This document shows positions 9,532 through 19,700 of a stretch of DNA of 64,000 nt, piece by piece (position 1 is the stretch's first letter; every line of letters starts with the position of its first letter). Location: positions 1-64,000 of the forward strand of contig JAHJDP010000002.1 of NCBI GenBank assembly GCA_018831195.1. The letters run 5' to 3'. This DNA is from Candidatus Eisenbacteria bacterium. Its GTDB lineage: Bacteria > Eisenbacteria > RBG-16-71-46 > CAIMUX01 > JAHJDP01. The notes beneath the pieces were generated by a model. It saw only the letters and a list, made by a program, of their open reading frames with translations. It searched no databases and was not told where the DNA came from. Made by a program: the position numbers and the translations under genes.

Positions 9532-10125
9532 TTATCCCCACAATGGGGTGGGATCTGTCGTTTCTGGGACAACATCAGGATTCATCACCTGGTCAGCGGC
9601 ATCGTGCACTGCCAGTTCAATCATGATATCCAAAAATCCGCACCGCGCGGCGCGGGGAAGCTCAACCCGCGGGTCAACGGGGCCGGCATTCTCCCAGTCA
9701 ATAAGCGCATGCGGCAGCCTTCCCCTGGCAAGAAAATTCCACGGCCCTGTATCGCAATGACCAATGACAGAATCCGGCCCGCCAATAGACCGTCCATGCC
9801 AGGGTCTCCAAATAGCATCACTGGGGATAGCAAAGGATTGGGTTGCCGTATGAAAATCCCGCAGAAACCGGCCAATCAACGGAAAGGCATCTTCTCTCCA
9901 CGGTCCGGGATGGATGAACTCGCCTTCAATATAGGTGAGCGTTTCTCTACCGCGGTCATCAAACCCGGAGCCGACAACCCGCGGCGCACCCTGAAATCCC
10001 ACCACCTCCAGGTGTCTTAAGAGCTTGTGGACCGTTGGAGCCCAAGATCCGGTTTCCCGATAAACAATATCTCCCCGGCGTGAAACCGCCGTGCGCCTCC
10101 CGCCGGCCAGCGGGATTTCAATCAT
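9532..10125 (-). CDS. Phosphotransferase (APH) family protein, short C terminus
   Basis: This is an aminoglycoside phosphotransferase/kinase-like fold. The catalytic loop reads VIGHCDTGPWNFLA (H-x-D-x-x-x-x-N, here HCDTGPWN) and the metal-binding motif ALIDWENAGP (D in place of DFG). These proteins usually act on small alcohols and often do not confer resistance. At 197 residues it is about 50 shorter than typical relatives, and the last 35 residues after VDPRVEL no longer resemble the family. The 3' end may therefore have been replaced or shifted. It should be treated as possibly impaired. Confidence 0.7.
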   Translation of the reverse strand: MIEIPLAGGRRTAVSRRGDIVYRETGSWAPTVHKLLRHLEVVGFQGAPRVVGSGFDDRGRETLTYIEGEFIHPGPWREDAFPLIGRFLRDFHTATQSFAIPSDAIWRPWHGRSIGGPDSVIGHCDTGPWNFLARGRLPHALIDWENAGPVDPRVELPRAARCGFLDIMIELAVHDAADQVMNPDVVPETTDPTPLWG

Positions 10126-10167
10126 GCCAAGCCTCCCTCGGAACAGATGCCTCAGCGAGATGGGGTT

Positions 10168-10748
10168 TCACTTAGCGAGCCCGCCCTCAAATGTCCCATA
10201 GGGAACGGTCACTTGCCCATCCAGACGCTCTACCTGTCCCATATCCTCCGCCCGGCCCTTGTCGTATTCCTGCCGGTAGGGGACCCCGATCTCGGGGTTC
10301 CCCGGCATGATGATGCCGGGCTGCGCTCCGTCGAGGCCTGCTTCCCACGAACCGGCGCGGTTCTCGGTGCCGTCTTCCTTAATGGCGCGCGTGTTCTCGC
10401 CAAAGTACCTAATGGATCCATCCGCACCCTGGGCATACCAATCGAGGGTGATCTCCGCAAGCCGGCCTTGCTCGTCCTCACGGCTCTCCACCACAGCGCA
10501 GGAAACACCCATCAAATCACGTGTTTGATCGGTAACAACGACTTCGACACGCTCATCTCCATCCGGCGTACTATATATATGGTCCCTGGAGTGAGCGGGA
10601 AAAATGGGTTATCCACGGTCGATGAAAATCGATTCGGATCAATCTTGGGCGCATAACTCTCTAATTTTTGATCGGTTGTATCGGTGCAGGATGACAGGAA
10701 GCCGATCATAAGTATGATAAACCCTGCGGTCAAAAGGTGCGCTTTCAC
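10168..10748 (-). pseudogene. Lipoprotein gene split by a frameshift at a TA repeat
   Basis: Two overlapping frames form one protein. The first (10512-10748) has a lipoprotein signal ending FLSSC and the segment IDPNRFSSTVDNPFFPLTPGT. The second (10168-10515) continues with GVSCAVV, DWYAQGADGSIRYFGE, SWEAGLDGAQPGIIMP and YRQEY, the usual downstream order of this conserved but uncharacterised lipoprotein family. The break lies in the run ATATATATA at about 10570-10580 (minus strand). Skipping two bases of it restores TIYSTPDGDERVEVVVTDQT continuous with GVSC. Either the gene is a recent pseudogene, phase variation occurs at the repeat, or this is an assembly error. Confidence 0.75.
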
Positions 10749-11056
10749 AACCAGTTCCTCCTTATCAGGGCTTCACTTCCCTTAAAATCCCACCCGATCT
10801 CATTTTTATCTCATTTAGTTTCAGCGGACAACGGGCATTCTATCTATCCATTTCCTGAAATTCCAGGATTATAAAAATGTTCCGGATCCCTTTGGCGTCG
10901 CAAGGAAAACATTGCGATCATCATGTGGCGTATGCCACGCTGGGAGTGTATTAGATTGCAGGAGGCTCAACCAGAACCCCCTCGCGCCGCCTCCGATTGA
11001 TCGTGGCGGAGATATTCGCCCGTTACAGGTTCTTTGCTATATAGGGATACAAATTC
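10749..11056. other. Divergent intergenic region
   Basis: This 308-base stretch separates the broken lipoprotein gene (leftward) from the 11057 gene (rightward). I see no credible gene in it. It holds a short hairpin, GTGGC-GTAT-GCCAC, at 10925-10938, and presumably both promoters, but no clear -35/-10 pair or strong ribosome-binding site ahead of 11057. Confidence 0.5.
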
Positions 11057-12373
11057 ATGGCTCGAGAAGATGCAATTTTAAACACCCGCCATAAGGCGCT
11101 CCTCCTGAACAAGAATCCCCTGATCTACGGATCATTGGCGGAAATCGGCGCCGGCCAGGAGGTGGCGCGCCAGTTTTTTCAGGCCGGCGGCGCTTCGGGT
11201 ACGATCGCCAAGACCATGTCGGCCTATGACATGGGAATGAGTGATTCGATTTACGGCGTCGACCAGACGGGAAGATATGTCTCCCTGACGCGGCTGGAAA
11301 GCATGCTCGATACCGAGTTCACGGATCTCATTAAGCGCGTCTCCGAAAACCGCTCGCCCGAATCCACTTTTTTCGCCTTTGCCGACACCGTGGCGGCCAA
11401 AGCGTATAAGTCGGATAAGGATTGCCATGGATGGATGGGGATAAAGTTTCAGTGCACCCCAGGAGCCGAACCGAGCCAGATCGCCATGCATGTGCGCTTG
11501 CTCGATAAAACAAATCGCGAACAACAAGAAGCCTTGGGCATCCTCGGCGTCAGCCTTATTCATTCATCCTTTGTTCATTCAAGAAACCCTGAAGCGCTGG
11601 TCGATGCCCTGATTGAGGATATTGACTGGGGCCGCATTGAAGTCGATTTCATACGTCTTGAGGGTTCCTGTTTCAAGGATGTCGATAATATGCAAATGAA
11701 CCTACGGCTGGTCACGTCAAGTCTCGGGCCGGTCGTTATGTTCACTCCCGACAGGAAGGCCGTTGTGCCGGCTGATCTTATTTTTAGAAAAAACGTCCTC
11801 ATTCTCCGCGGGAACTTCCGCCCTTTTACGAATGTCCATGCCGACATGATTCAATGCGGTATGCACACATTCGCCCAAGATCTTTCCACATCAGAAAAGA
11901 ATATTGTTTGTTTCTGCGAAATGAACATGGCTCAATATTTATCAGACGGGGTTGATGAAGTTTCTGATCTTGAAGAACGCGTACTGATGCTCACCGGGAA
12001 GGGATACAATGTCATGGTCACTTCTCACTTCCGATATTTCCGTCTCAGTGAATATTTCTCTAACCATGGCAAGCGAAAGATCGGCTTCATTCTCTCGGTA
12101 GACAATATTTTATCGATTCTCGATGAAAAATATTATGAAGGCATGGAAGGCGGTCTTCTTGAGGCGATGGGTAAACTCTTCACGTCGGATTCCAAACTAC
12201 TCGTTTACCCGAACTTGACCCCTGATGGTGAATTAGTAACGGCAGAGAATATTCTCATTCCGGATAATCAGAAATACCTTTACCGGCACCTACATTACAA
12301 CAAGCGTTTGCTATCGCTGCGGCCGGACTCAAAAAACCTCGTGCCGTTCGCTGTACATCCTGAACCCCAATAA
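11057..12373 (+). CDS. Conserved cytoplasmic protein of unknown function
   Basis: The 438-residue protein belongs to a widely distributed family that I recognise by its opening (NKNPLIYGSLAEIGAGQEVARQFF, then SGTIAKTMSAYDM and DSIYG). Public entries often carry unrelated names such as TonB-dependent receptor or nucleotide adenylyltransferase, which the sequence does not support. There is no signal peptide, membrane segment or beta-barrel signature. The strongly conserved first 70 residues suggest an enzymatic site. It stands alone on the plus strand and converges with pepE. Confidence 0.7.
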   Translation: MAREDAILNTRHKALLLNKNPLIYGSLAEIGAGQEVARQFFQAGGASGTIAKTMSAYDMGMSDSIYGVDQTGRYVSLTRLESMLDTEFTDLIKRVSENRSPESTFFAFADTVAAKAYKSDKDCHGWMGIKFQCTPGAEPSQIAMHVRLLDKTNREQQEALGILGVSLIHSSFVHSRNPEALVDALIEDIDWGRIEVDFIRLEGSCFKDVDNMQMNLRLVTSSLGPVVMFTPDRKAVVPADLIFRKNVLILRGNFRPFTNVHADMIQCGMHTFAQDLSTSEKNIVCFCEMNMAQYLSDGVDEVSDLEERVLMLTGKGYNVMVTSHFRYFRLSEYFSNHGKRKIGFILSVDNILSILDEKYYEGMEGGLLEAMGKLFTSDSKLLVYPNLTPDGELVTAENILIPDNQKYLYRHLHYNKRLLSLRPDSKNLVPFAVHPEPQ

Positions 12374-12400
12374 TGTTTCCACCGCGGAATCGAGCCATTT

Positions 12401-13105
12401 CTATTTTTCCCCAAGATAGGTCGGCGGGAGTTTCTCTTCGTGCACCGTATCCCCGGTCTTCCTCACTCGGAACGCCGCGGCCCCCGGCCGGGAACTGACA
12501 ATGCGGGCAAGCTTCTTGCCTATAAAATGAAGAGCGACGCCATCCTCGGCTGCCAGGCCGTCTTTCATCCGGCCCCCCTTAACCAGCCGCTTGAATGCGG
12601 GACGTCTATTTTCTTCGCTGTCATAGTGAGGACAATGGCTCCCCGCAAGGAAACCCAGGCATGGGAGAACGGTCAAACGATCTGAAATGGAGTCGGTCAA
12701 TCCCTGCTCAAACCAGCAGATCGACCCGGCGCTGAGCCCGCCGAGAACCACTCCCTGGCGCCATGCCTTTCGGAGTATTTTGTCTAATCTCCATTCCTTC
12801 CACAACGCCAGCATACTTTTAGTGTTCCCCCCACCGACATAAATAGCATCCTGCGAAAGAACAAAGGACTCTATTCGCTCGGGGGGATAAAACAAGGATA
12901 GGTGGCTCGGTTGGCAGCGGTGCTTTGCAAAAGCATCATAGAATGTAACAATATAGGTGTCGGAATCACCTGATGCCGTCGGCAGAAAACAGACGCGCGG
13001 CGTGCGTTTACCCGTCTGCCGGAGGAAGTACTTATCCAAGAGTGGGTTTTCCGGCTCCATCGAGAAGCCCCCTCCGCCCATGGCTATGATTTGCGGCTTT
13101 TTCAT
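12401..13105 (-). CDS. Peptidase E-like serine peptidase (family S51)
   Basis: The protein has the S51 nucleophile elbow GGLSAGSICWF with the predicted catalytic Ser125, the preceding GGGNTKSML loop (91-99) and the GSHCPHY segment (155-161) that supplies the likely histidine. Family members cleave Asp-X dipeptides in the cytoplasm. At 234 residues it is the usual length. It overlaps the upstream methyltransferase gene by four bases (ATGA), so the pair is translationally coupled, which gives no clear functional hint. Confidence 0.88.
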   Translation of the reverse strand: MKKPQIIAMGGGGFSMEPENPLLDKYFLRQTGKRTPRVCFLPTASGDSDTYIVTFYDAFAKHRCQPSHLSLFYPPERIESFVLSQDAIYVGGGNTKSMLALWKEWRLDKILRKAWRQGVVLGGLSAGSICWFEQGLTDSISDRLTVLPCLGFLAGSHCPHYDSEENRRPAFKRLVKGGRMKDGLAAEDGVALHFIGKKLARIVSSRPGAAAFRVRKTGDTVHEEKLPPTYLGEK

Positions 13106-13857
13106 GACATGTTTCGTACCTTTTCATCCCCTTCGGTCGCCGCCGAATTGCGGCTCACTGCCGGCATGGGTTCGGCCACATAGACAACAAAATCCTGCCC
13201 CAAAAATGAGTACTCTGTTGTTTCAACCGCATCCAGCTCCTCTTCAATCACATCCCGGTGGACTGCGTTGCGGTAAATGATCCATGTTTTCCTGCCCTGT
13301 CTTTCAAGAGAAGCCATGAGATTCCGCATAACCTGTCTTAGAACATAAGCATCAAAGGGATTAAACATGTAGAGAACATCTTCGTCGTCTTCAATTTTGT
13401 AATCATAGGCATCGGATTCATAAATCGTGAATTTTGTGTCCACGTTGGCTCTGTCTTTGTAGATGGAACAATTTCTTCTGGCAATATCACATAATACCGG
13501 CGAGATCTCCACGCCTTTGGCCTCTGCAAATCCGAATTCAGATGCAATGAGAAGGACTTTCCCTTTGCCGCTTCCCAGGTCAACAAGGGTCTTCCCCGCA
13601 GGGATATTCATTCTTCTCAACAACCTCCTCAGAGCGGCCGCATGCGTCGGTTGATAGAGCTCGGCGTGTTTCTTTTTTTCATCGTCTATTCCCAGGTCAT
13701 CCAATTCCAACCAGGAATATGTCTCCGTTCCGCGTTTTCTATCAAAAAAGTAATCTATACAATGAGACAGAGAATTGACAAGGGTTCCCAAAAGCCCCCT
13801 TCTCTTCACCGATCGCAAAAATCTTTTAATATTTAATCGTTTCATTCTTGTATCCAT
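13102..13857 (-). CDS. Class I SAM-dependent methyltransferase
   Basis: SAM motif I is LVDLGSGKGKVLLIA, followed by AKGVEISPVLCDIARRN (strand 2 acidic residue) and DEDVLYMFNPFDAYV (motif II). The arrangement resembles the small bacterial group related to DOT1-like and KMT-type folds, where the substrate is unknown. The N-terminal 75 residues are basic. It is the first gene of a two-gene unit with the peptidase E gene and overlaps it by four bases. Confidence 0.82.
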   Translation of the reverse strand: MDTRMKRLNIKRFLRSVKRRGLLGTLVNSLSHCIDYFFDRKRGTETYSWLELDDLGIDDEKKKHAELYQPTHAAALRRLLRRMNIPAGKTLVDLGSGKGKVLLIASEFGFAEAKGVEISPVLCDIARRNCSIYKDRANVDTKFTIYESDAYDYKIEDDEDVLYMFNPFDAYVLRQVMRNLMASLERQGRKTWIIYRNAVHRDVIEEELDAVETTEYSFLGQDFVVYVAEPMPAVSRNSAATEGDEKVRNMS

Positions 13858-13884
13858 CTATTTCGCGATGGATTGAACCCGGCA

Positions 13885-13913
13885 GCAAAAGCAAAGGCCG
13901 CCTCCCTGCGGCC
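13885..13913 (-). terminator. Rho-independent terminator of mscL
   Basis: Read on the minus strand, a perfect six-base stem GGCCGC-AGGGAG-GCGGCC is followed by the T-rich run TTTGCTTTTGC. It lies about 75 bases after the mscL stop codon and ahead of the next minus-strand gene, as expected for a terminator. Confidence 0.7.
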
Positions 13914-13986
13914 CTCGCCTCTTGTGTACAACTTTACCTTGGCCAGCCCATTGCCCAATAACATCTGCTCGATGACTTCCGCTTGA

Positions 13987-14388
13987 TTACTTCTGCTTGA
14001 GCAGATCTCTGATCTCTGTTAGGAGGACCTCCTCCTTCGGGGGCGCCGGTGGCGCTTTGGGCGCTTCTTCTTCTTTTTTCTTCAGCGAGTTCATGGCCTT
14101 GATGACCATGAAAATCGCGAAAGCGACAATGATGAAGTCCACTATGGTTTGGATGAATTTGCCGTAGTTCAGTGTCACGGCAGCCGCTTCCGCTGTGGCC
14201 CCTTTCAGCGTTATCACCAGGGCAGTAAAGTTAACATTTCCGAGAAGCAAACCGATCGGCGGCATAATGAGATCCGCCACCAATGACGAGACAATCTTTC
14301 CAAAAGCCCCGCCGATGACAATGCCGACCGCCATGTCGATAACATTGCCGCGCATCGCAAATGTCTTGAATTCTTTCATCATACCCAT
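13987..14388 (-). CDS. mscL: Large-conductance mechanosensitive channel MscL
   Basis: MscL forms a pentameric inner-membrane pore that opens under membrane tension and protects against hypo-osmotic shock. The characteristic N-terminal amphipathic helix and pore helix read [20 protein letters not shown], with [18 protein letters not shown] after it. The second membrane helix lies near residues 75-100, and a charged C-terminal helix ([15 protein letters not shown] ... LLTEIRDLL) ends the protein. I start at 14388 because GGAGGA lies seven bases upstream. A longer frame from 14460 lacks support. Confidence 0.95.
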   Translation of the reverse strand: MGMMKEFKTFAMRGNVIDMAVGIVIGGAFGKIVSSLVADLIMPPIGLLLGNVNFTALVITLKGATAEAAAVTLNYGKFIQTIVDFIIVAFAIFMVIKAMNSLKKKEEEAPKAPPAPPKEEVLLTEIRDLLKQK

Positions 14389-14577
14389 AGACACATCCTC
14401 CGTTGGTTTGGCTTTGGTCAAGCGACCCTGGGCCCATCCAAAACAGCCCCGGTCGATCAAAACTATAATAGGCTATCTTTCCAAGGGATGCCAGAATTGC
14501 TATAGGATGGACCGGCAGAACAAGTTAACGTTTGTTCTTCCAGCGGCTCTCCCTTCGTTCCGGCGACACGAATGGCC

Positions 14578-15495
14578 TCATTGCACCAAACCAAATCGAG
14601 GTCTGATGCCCAGATCCAGAACAACAACGCGATCAAAGAAGAGGGCATTCCCGATCAGCCCGTTCGCCGGGAAGGGCCAATTTGAAAAGAGATCAGGTTG
14701 TTCCTTTATGTAGAAGACGTTGGGATCCTCAATCCTGGCAGAACCTATGACCAAGGCTCCAAGAGCGGGGGCGCCCAAGATCGTCATCGCCCGGCCCCAC
14801 GAGCCGACAATCCACTCGGTTTCAGCCTGCTCGGGTCCGGCGCACTCCGTCAGCGTTTTCCATCGATCGAAATCGACAATCAGGCCGAAGGCGCTGGATC
14901 CGGTATCAAAGAGGAGTCCATCCAATCCCTTGCCATTCAGAGTAATATTTAGGAAGAGTTTCGCATCACGCAGCTCGGCGGGTGTCCAGGTTGTCCGTTG
15001 CCATAGCCAGACCGGGGCCTGACCATGTTTCATCAGGATTATCCTGTTCCCGGGAAAATCGATTATCACAAGCTGGCCGGCCAGCAGGTCCAACCCAATC
15101 GATCCGCCTAGTTTATCCGGATCGCCGTGATCTTCACGGGTGCGCACCCACACGGGGCCGAGGTCCATGCCACCGATCTCCATTCTTGGCACATGAACCA
15201 TTCCGTCGCACGTTTCCCATCCACGTTTCGCTGGAATGTTTCCATAGAGAAGGGTCACATCAAGACCGGTATCCACCTGAAACCTACAGGTGTCCCCATC
15301 AAGCTTCACAGGAACCTTCATGGCGGCGCGGTCGGAGACGCCTTCTTTTGCGACCCACTCGATGGGGCTGGATGGCGTCTGTCCGAATAACGAATCGAGT
15401 TGCGAGCGCAGATCCGGGGGCGGTTCGGCTTCAACCGGCCGCGGCAGGAACAGGGCGCAAACCAACAAACATTGAAGGTATCTTGAACGACGCAT
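14578..15495 (-). CDS. Secreted aspartyl-protease-like protein with two DTG motifs
   Basis: A signal peptide (RYLQCLLVCALFLPRPVEA) precedes two lobes. The first carries FQVDTGLDVTLL and the second LLFDTGSSAFGLIVD. Each has the Asp-Thr-Gly triad and flanking hydrophobics of aspartyl proteases, as well as a downstream hydrophobic strand (LAGQLVIIDF, RVVVLDLG). Most bacterial relatives are single-lobe retropepsin-like proteins that dimerise, so a chain with two DTG lobes resembles a pepsin layout. It starts two bases after the serine hydrolase stop, which indicates one operon. The substrate is unknown. Confidence 0.75.
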   Translation of the reverse strand: MRRSRYLQCLLVCALFLPRPVEAEPPPDLRSQLDSLFGQTPSSPIEWVAKEGVSDRAAMKVPVKLDGDTCRFQVDTGLDVTLLYGNIPAKRGWETCDGMVHVPRMEIGGMDLGPVWVRTREDHGDPDKLGGSIGLDLLAGQLVIIDFPGNRIILMKHGQAPVWLWQRTTWTPAELRDAKLFLNITLNGKGLDGLLFDTGSSAFGLIVDFDRWKTLTECAGPEQAETEWIVGSWGRAMTILGAPALGALVIGSARIEDPNVFYIKEQPDLFSNWPFPANGLIGNALFFDRVVVLDLGIRPRFGLVQ

Positions 15496-15497
15496 TT

Positions 15498-16529
15498 TTA
15501 TGCCTTCCGTATCATCTCGTCGATCTCTTTTAGTACCGGCCAGGCGCCCCTGGTTGTGTTGGATATCACGGTGACCTGCAAATCGTTGGCTCTCATTGTG
15601 CTCGATTTGAAAGAAACCCCTGCGTCGCAACCTTCGATATATTCCCTTGGCTCCTGTTCGTTCTCATGATAAATCCATATCCCGCGCCCATAGTATTTGT
15701 TTTGTCCTTCTGTCTCAGCCTTAACATTTGGTCTCACATAGAGTTCAACCATTTCTTTCGACAGGATTTTGCATCCCCAGAAGGCGTCCCACAGTTTCGC
15801 CAGATCGTACAACGTGGTGTAGGCTCCCCCGTCCGATGCGCCGACAATAGGAAGATTGAAAACGTTGGTCCGCCATCCGTCCTCTTCCTCAATATAGCCA
15901 AAAGCCGTGTTTTCAGGCAGCTTGTTCATGGCAAAATATCCGGAACGAGTCATTCCGATGGGTGTGAAGATCTCCTGCTCAACGAATTTTTGATATGTTT
16001 CCCCGCTTAACTCCTCAATAATGATCCCTAGGATTATATATCCGCCATTTGAATACGAGAATCGCCGTCCCGGCTCGAATTTCATCTCTCCCTTGGGGAA
16101 TACGGCCAGATAATCTCTCGGCCCTCTCAATTCATACCACGGAACCCCGACAGAAAAGTTATTATAATCCGTGATATTTTCCTCGTCGTAGTAGTCCGGA
16201 ATCCCAGATGTATGAGTTAATAAATGCTCTATGGTAATCTCGTCTGAGTACTGAGGAAAATCCAGATTGATGCACTCTTTCGCTCTAGTTGAAAAGGAAA
16301 GCTTGCCGTCTTCGATGAGCTTTCCAATGGCCAATGCGGTGAAGAATTTTGTTCCCGATGCAATGCCGAATCGGGTTTCCGGCGTATTCGCGATCCTGTT
16401 ACTGCGATCGGCATAACCCGCCGCCCGCTCATAAAGAACCTTCCCGTTTCGGCGAATACCAACGACGCCGGAAAAGGCGTGTTTTTCAATGGACCTGTCG
16501 ATTGCTGGTTTGAGTTCTCCCGGCTTCAC
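15498..16529 (-). CDS. Serine hydrolase of the beta-lactamase/DD-peptidase (class C) family
   Basis: The SxxK motif is SGTK (residues 56-59), and YSN (about 159-161) is the YxN motif. A DDxx/HxG-like third motif is less clear near the C terminus. No signal peptide is evident, so the protein is probably cytoplasmic and an esterase or peptidase rather than a beta-lactamase. It heads a two-gene unit with the aspartyl-protease-like gene. Confidence 0.85.
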   Translation of the reverse strand: MKPGELKPAIDRSIEKHAFSGVVGIRRNGKVLYERAAGYADRSNRIANTPETRFGIASGTKFFTALAIGKLIEDGKLSFSTRAKECINLDFPQYSDEITIEHLLTHTSGIPDYYDEENITDYNNFSVGVPWYELRGPRDYLAVFPKGEMKFEPGRRFSYSNGGYIILGIIIEELSGETYQKFVEQEIFTPIGMTRSGYFAMNKLPENTAFGYIEEEDGWRTNVFNLPIVGASDGGAYTTLYDLAKLWDAFWGCKILSKEMVELYVRPNVKAETEGQNKYYGRGIWIYHENEQEPREYIEGCDAGVSFKSSTMRANDLQVTVISNTTRGAWPVLKEIDEMIRKA

Positions 16530-16737
16530 GGATACCTCCTACGGCGGGAATCTTGGCATGATCCCCGTTCAATTGTCTCCAATTCCCGTCTGCTATTTTC
16601 CTATCAAACGAGGATCCCGGCAAGCTTCTTCATCGATCCCGCCGCCTGTTTTTATTTGGAACTGCCTGGAATAATGTTTACTCTACTGAATAATGCAAGA
16701 ATCAAAATATCAACAGATCGCCCAAGGATCAGGCTGA

Positions 16738-19700
16738 ATGAAGAAGCTCACCATCAGAAGCGCCCGGGAGCACAATCTCAAATCTGTGGATGTCGACATT
16801 CCGCACGATTCCCTTGTGGTCATCACGGGTGTCTCCGGTAGCGGCAAATCATCCCTTGCCTTCGATACGATATACCGCGAAGGGCAAAGGCGATATCTGA
16901 GTTCCCTCTCATCTTATGCGCGGCAATACCTAGGCAAGCTTGGCAAGCCCGATTTCGAAAGAATCGACGGATTATCGCCGGCGATTTCGCTGGATCAGAA
17001 AACCGTTGTCAGAAACCCGCGATCAACCGTCGGAACACTTTCGGGGATAACTGATATCTTAAGACTCCTCTTTTCGAGACTCGGCGATTGCGAACCCGGT
17101 ACCAGCTCGAGTTCCTTCTCTTTTAATTCCCCCAAAGGCGCTTGTCCGGTCTGCAAGGGCCTCGGCGTTGAAGATAGGATCATTCCCGATCTATTGGTCT
17201 TGGACAATACAAAGACCATCCGCGAGGGCGCGCTTGTCCTAACCACCCCAACCGGATACCTTGTCTACTCCCAGGTTACTCTCGACGTCTTAAACACAGT
17301 GTGCCGGGCGCATGGCTTTAGCATTGATATTCCATGGAAGGATCTGACCGACGATCAACTCCATGTCATCCTCAACGGCTCAGACAAGATAAAGATCCCC
17401 TATGGGAAGCATCCCCTGGAATCAAGACTGAAGTGGGCCGCTTTCACCGCCAAGCCCCGCGAAGAAGGATATTACAAGGGCATCCTCCCCGTCATGGAGG
17501 ATATCCTGAAGCGCGATCGGAATAATAATATCCTTCGCTTCGTTCGTTCCGTCAAATGCCGCGGCTGTGGCGGGCGGCGCCTTAATGTTGATGTCCTGAA
17601 GATCACTTGTTTCGGAAGAAATATCGCCGCCCTGTCGGCCCTGACAATTGATGAACTTCATTCCTATTTCGCACAGATAAAACTCAGCGAAAAGGAATCT
17701 CCCATCGGCCGGCCGCTCGTGGAACAGTTACTCGAAAGATCCGGCATGCTTCGCCGGCTGAGACTGGGTTACCTGACCGTCGACAGAGAATCCACGACAC
17801 TCTCTGCGGGAGAGGCGCAGAGAATACGCCTGACCAGCATTGTGGGAAGCCGCTTGCAGGGGATCCTTTACATTCTCGATGAACCCTCGGTCGGCTTGCA
17901 TCCGGTCGATCATCAGAGCCTACTCGAAATATTAAAGCAGTTGCGGGATAGCGGAAACACCGTCCTGGTGGTCGAACATGACGAAGAGACAATGCGCCAC
18001 GCCGACTGGCTTATTGATATCGGCCCCCGCGCAGGATCCCTCGGCGGGGAAATACTCTTTGAGGGAGCGCCGAAAAATATCCCGGCAAAGATCGCCGCGT
18101 CCAAAAGCGAGACGCTTCCATATCTGCTCGGCGCCAAGCAGATCACCATACCGGATAAGGTCCGCACCGGCGCCGGTGAGATCAAGATACTTGGGGCCGG
18201 CGAATTTAACCTGAAAAACATCGATGTCCGGTTCAAAACAGCTGCTTTTAACGTCGTTACAGGGGTTTCGGGCGCCGGCAAATCGACACTGGTCAATCGA
18301 ACGCTGGCCTTTAAATTAAAGGAATGCGCTGGAGAAGCGGCTGTTAAGTACCATCATATCGAAGGGCTTGAACAAATCGACAAGCTCATAGAGATCGACC
18401 AGGCGCCTATCGGCCGGACGCCCCGCAGCAATCCGGCAACCTACACAAAACTTTTCGATCTGATCCGGGATCTCTTTTCCAGGCAGAGCGCCGCGAAGGA
18501 ACTGGGTTTTGATAAGGGGCGCTTTTCATTCAATGTAAAAGGTGGACGGTGCGAGAGGTGCCAAGGCGCGGGCGTGCAGCAGATTGGGATGCACTTTTTA
18601 AATGATGTCTCGGTCACCTGCGAAGAGTGTGGTGGAAAGAGGTTTGACGAAAGCACGCTGAGCGTTCTATACCGCGGCAAAAACATTCATGATGTATTGG
18701 AAATGCCCGTCGAAGAGGCCGCACGATTCTTTGTTGACGCCGAAAGGATCATGCATTATCTAGACACGCTTCTGGACGTTGGACTCGGGTATATCAAACT
18801 GGGACAACCCTCCACAACCCTTTCCGGCGGCGAAGCGCAGCGCATCAAGCTGGCGGCTCAGCTGGCAAGGCCCGCCACGGGGAGAACCCTTTATATCCTC
18901 AACGAACCCACGACCGGTCTCCATAGTGCCGATATCGTCGTCTTGCTGAAGGCCATCAATAGACTGATCGACGCGGGGAACACTGTCATCGCCATCGAGC
19001 ACAACATCGATTTCATCAAGTCCGCCGATTGGGCCGTTGATCTTGGACCCGGCAGCGGCAAGGAGGGCGGGCGGGTTGTTTTCATGGGCCTGCCCATGGA
19101 AATGGCGGATTCGAAAGAGTCTCTGACCGGCAGGGCATTAAAGGAATCAGGCTCTAGGCGTCCGATTCAAGAAGGAACAGACGATGGAAAAACAGACGGC
19201 CGCGGCAGGACAGGAGCCGGCCCCAAAAAAAATATGGAGATACGGGGGGCTGCGGCTCACAACCTCCAATCGATCGATGTCGATATTCCGCATGAGAAGC
19301 TGACCGTTATAACGGGTGTTTCCGGCAGCGGCAAATCATCTCTCGCCTTTGATACGGTCTATGCTCAGTGCAGAAGAAAATTCTCGGAATCGCTCTCTAC
19401 CCAGGCCAGAAGATATTTAACAAAGCTTCCAACACCGCCTGTGGAGGAGACCTTGGGACTCAACGCGGCGATAGCGATTCAACAGCAGCGCGGCCGCGAC
19501 AACCCCCGTTCGATCATCGCAACGGTCACCGAGATCTATGATGTGTACCGGTTGTTGTTCTCCAGAGCGGGAATGGCCTGTGGAACCAGCACCGACTTCC
19601 CGGCCGGAGCCTTTTCGTTCAATCATCATCTGGGTTCCTGCATGGAGTGCAGAGGTCTGGGTGTGAAAATCGGCTGCTCCCCCGAAGCCCTTGTATCACA

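Noticed and set aside
9532-10125. Aminoglycoside resistance call for the APH-like gene
   Set aside because: The family is broad, the C terminus is short and atypical, and no resistance subfamily signature is visible.
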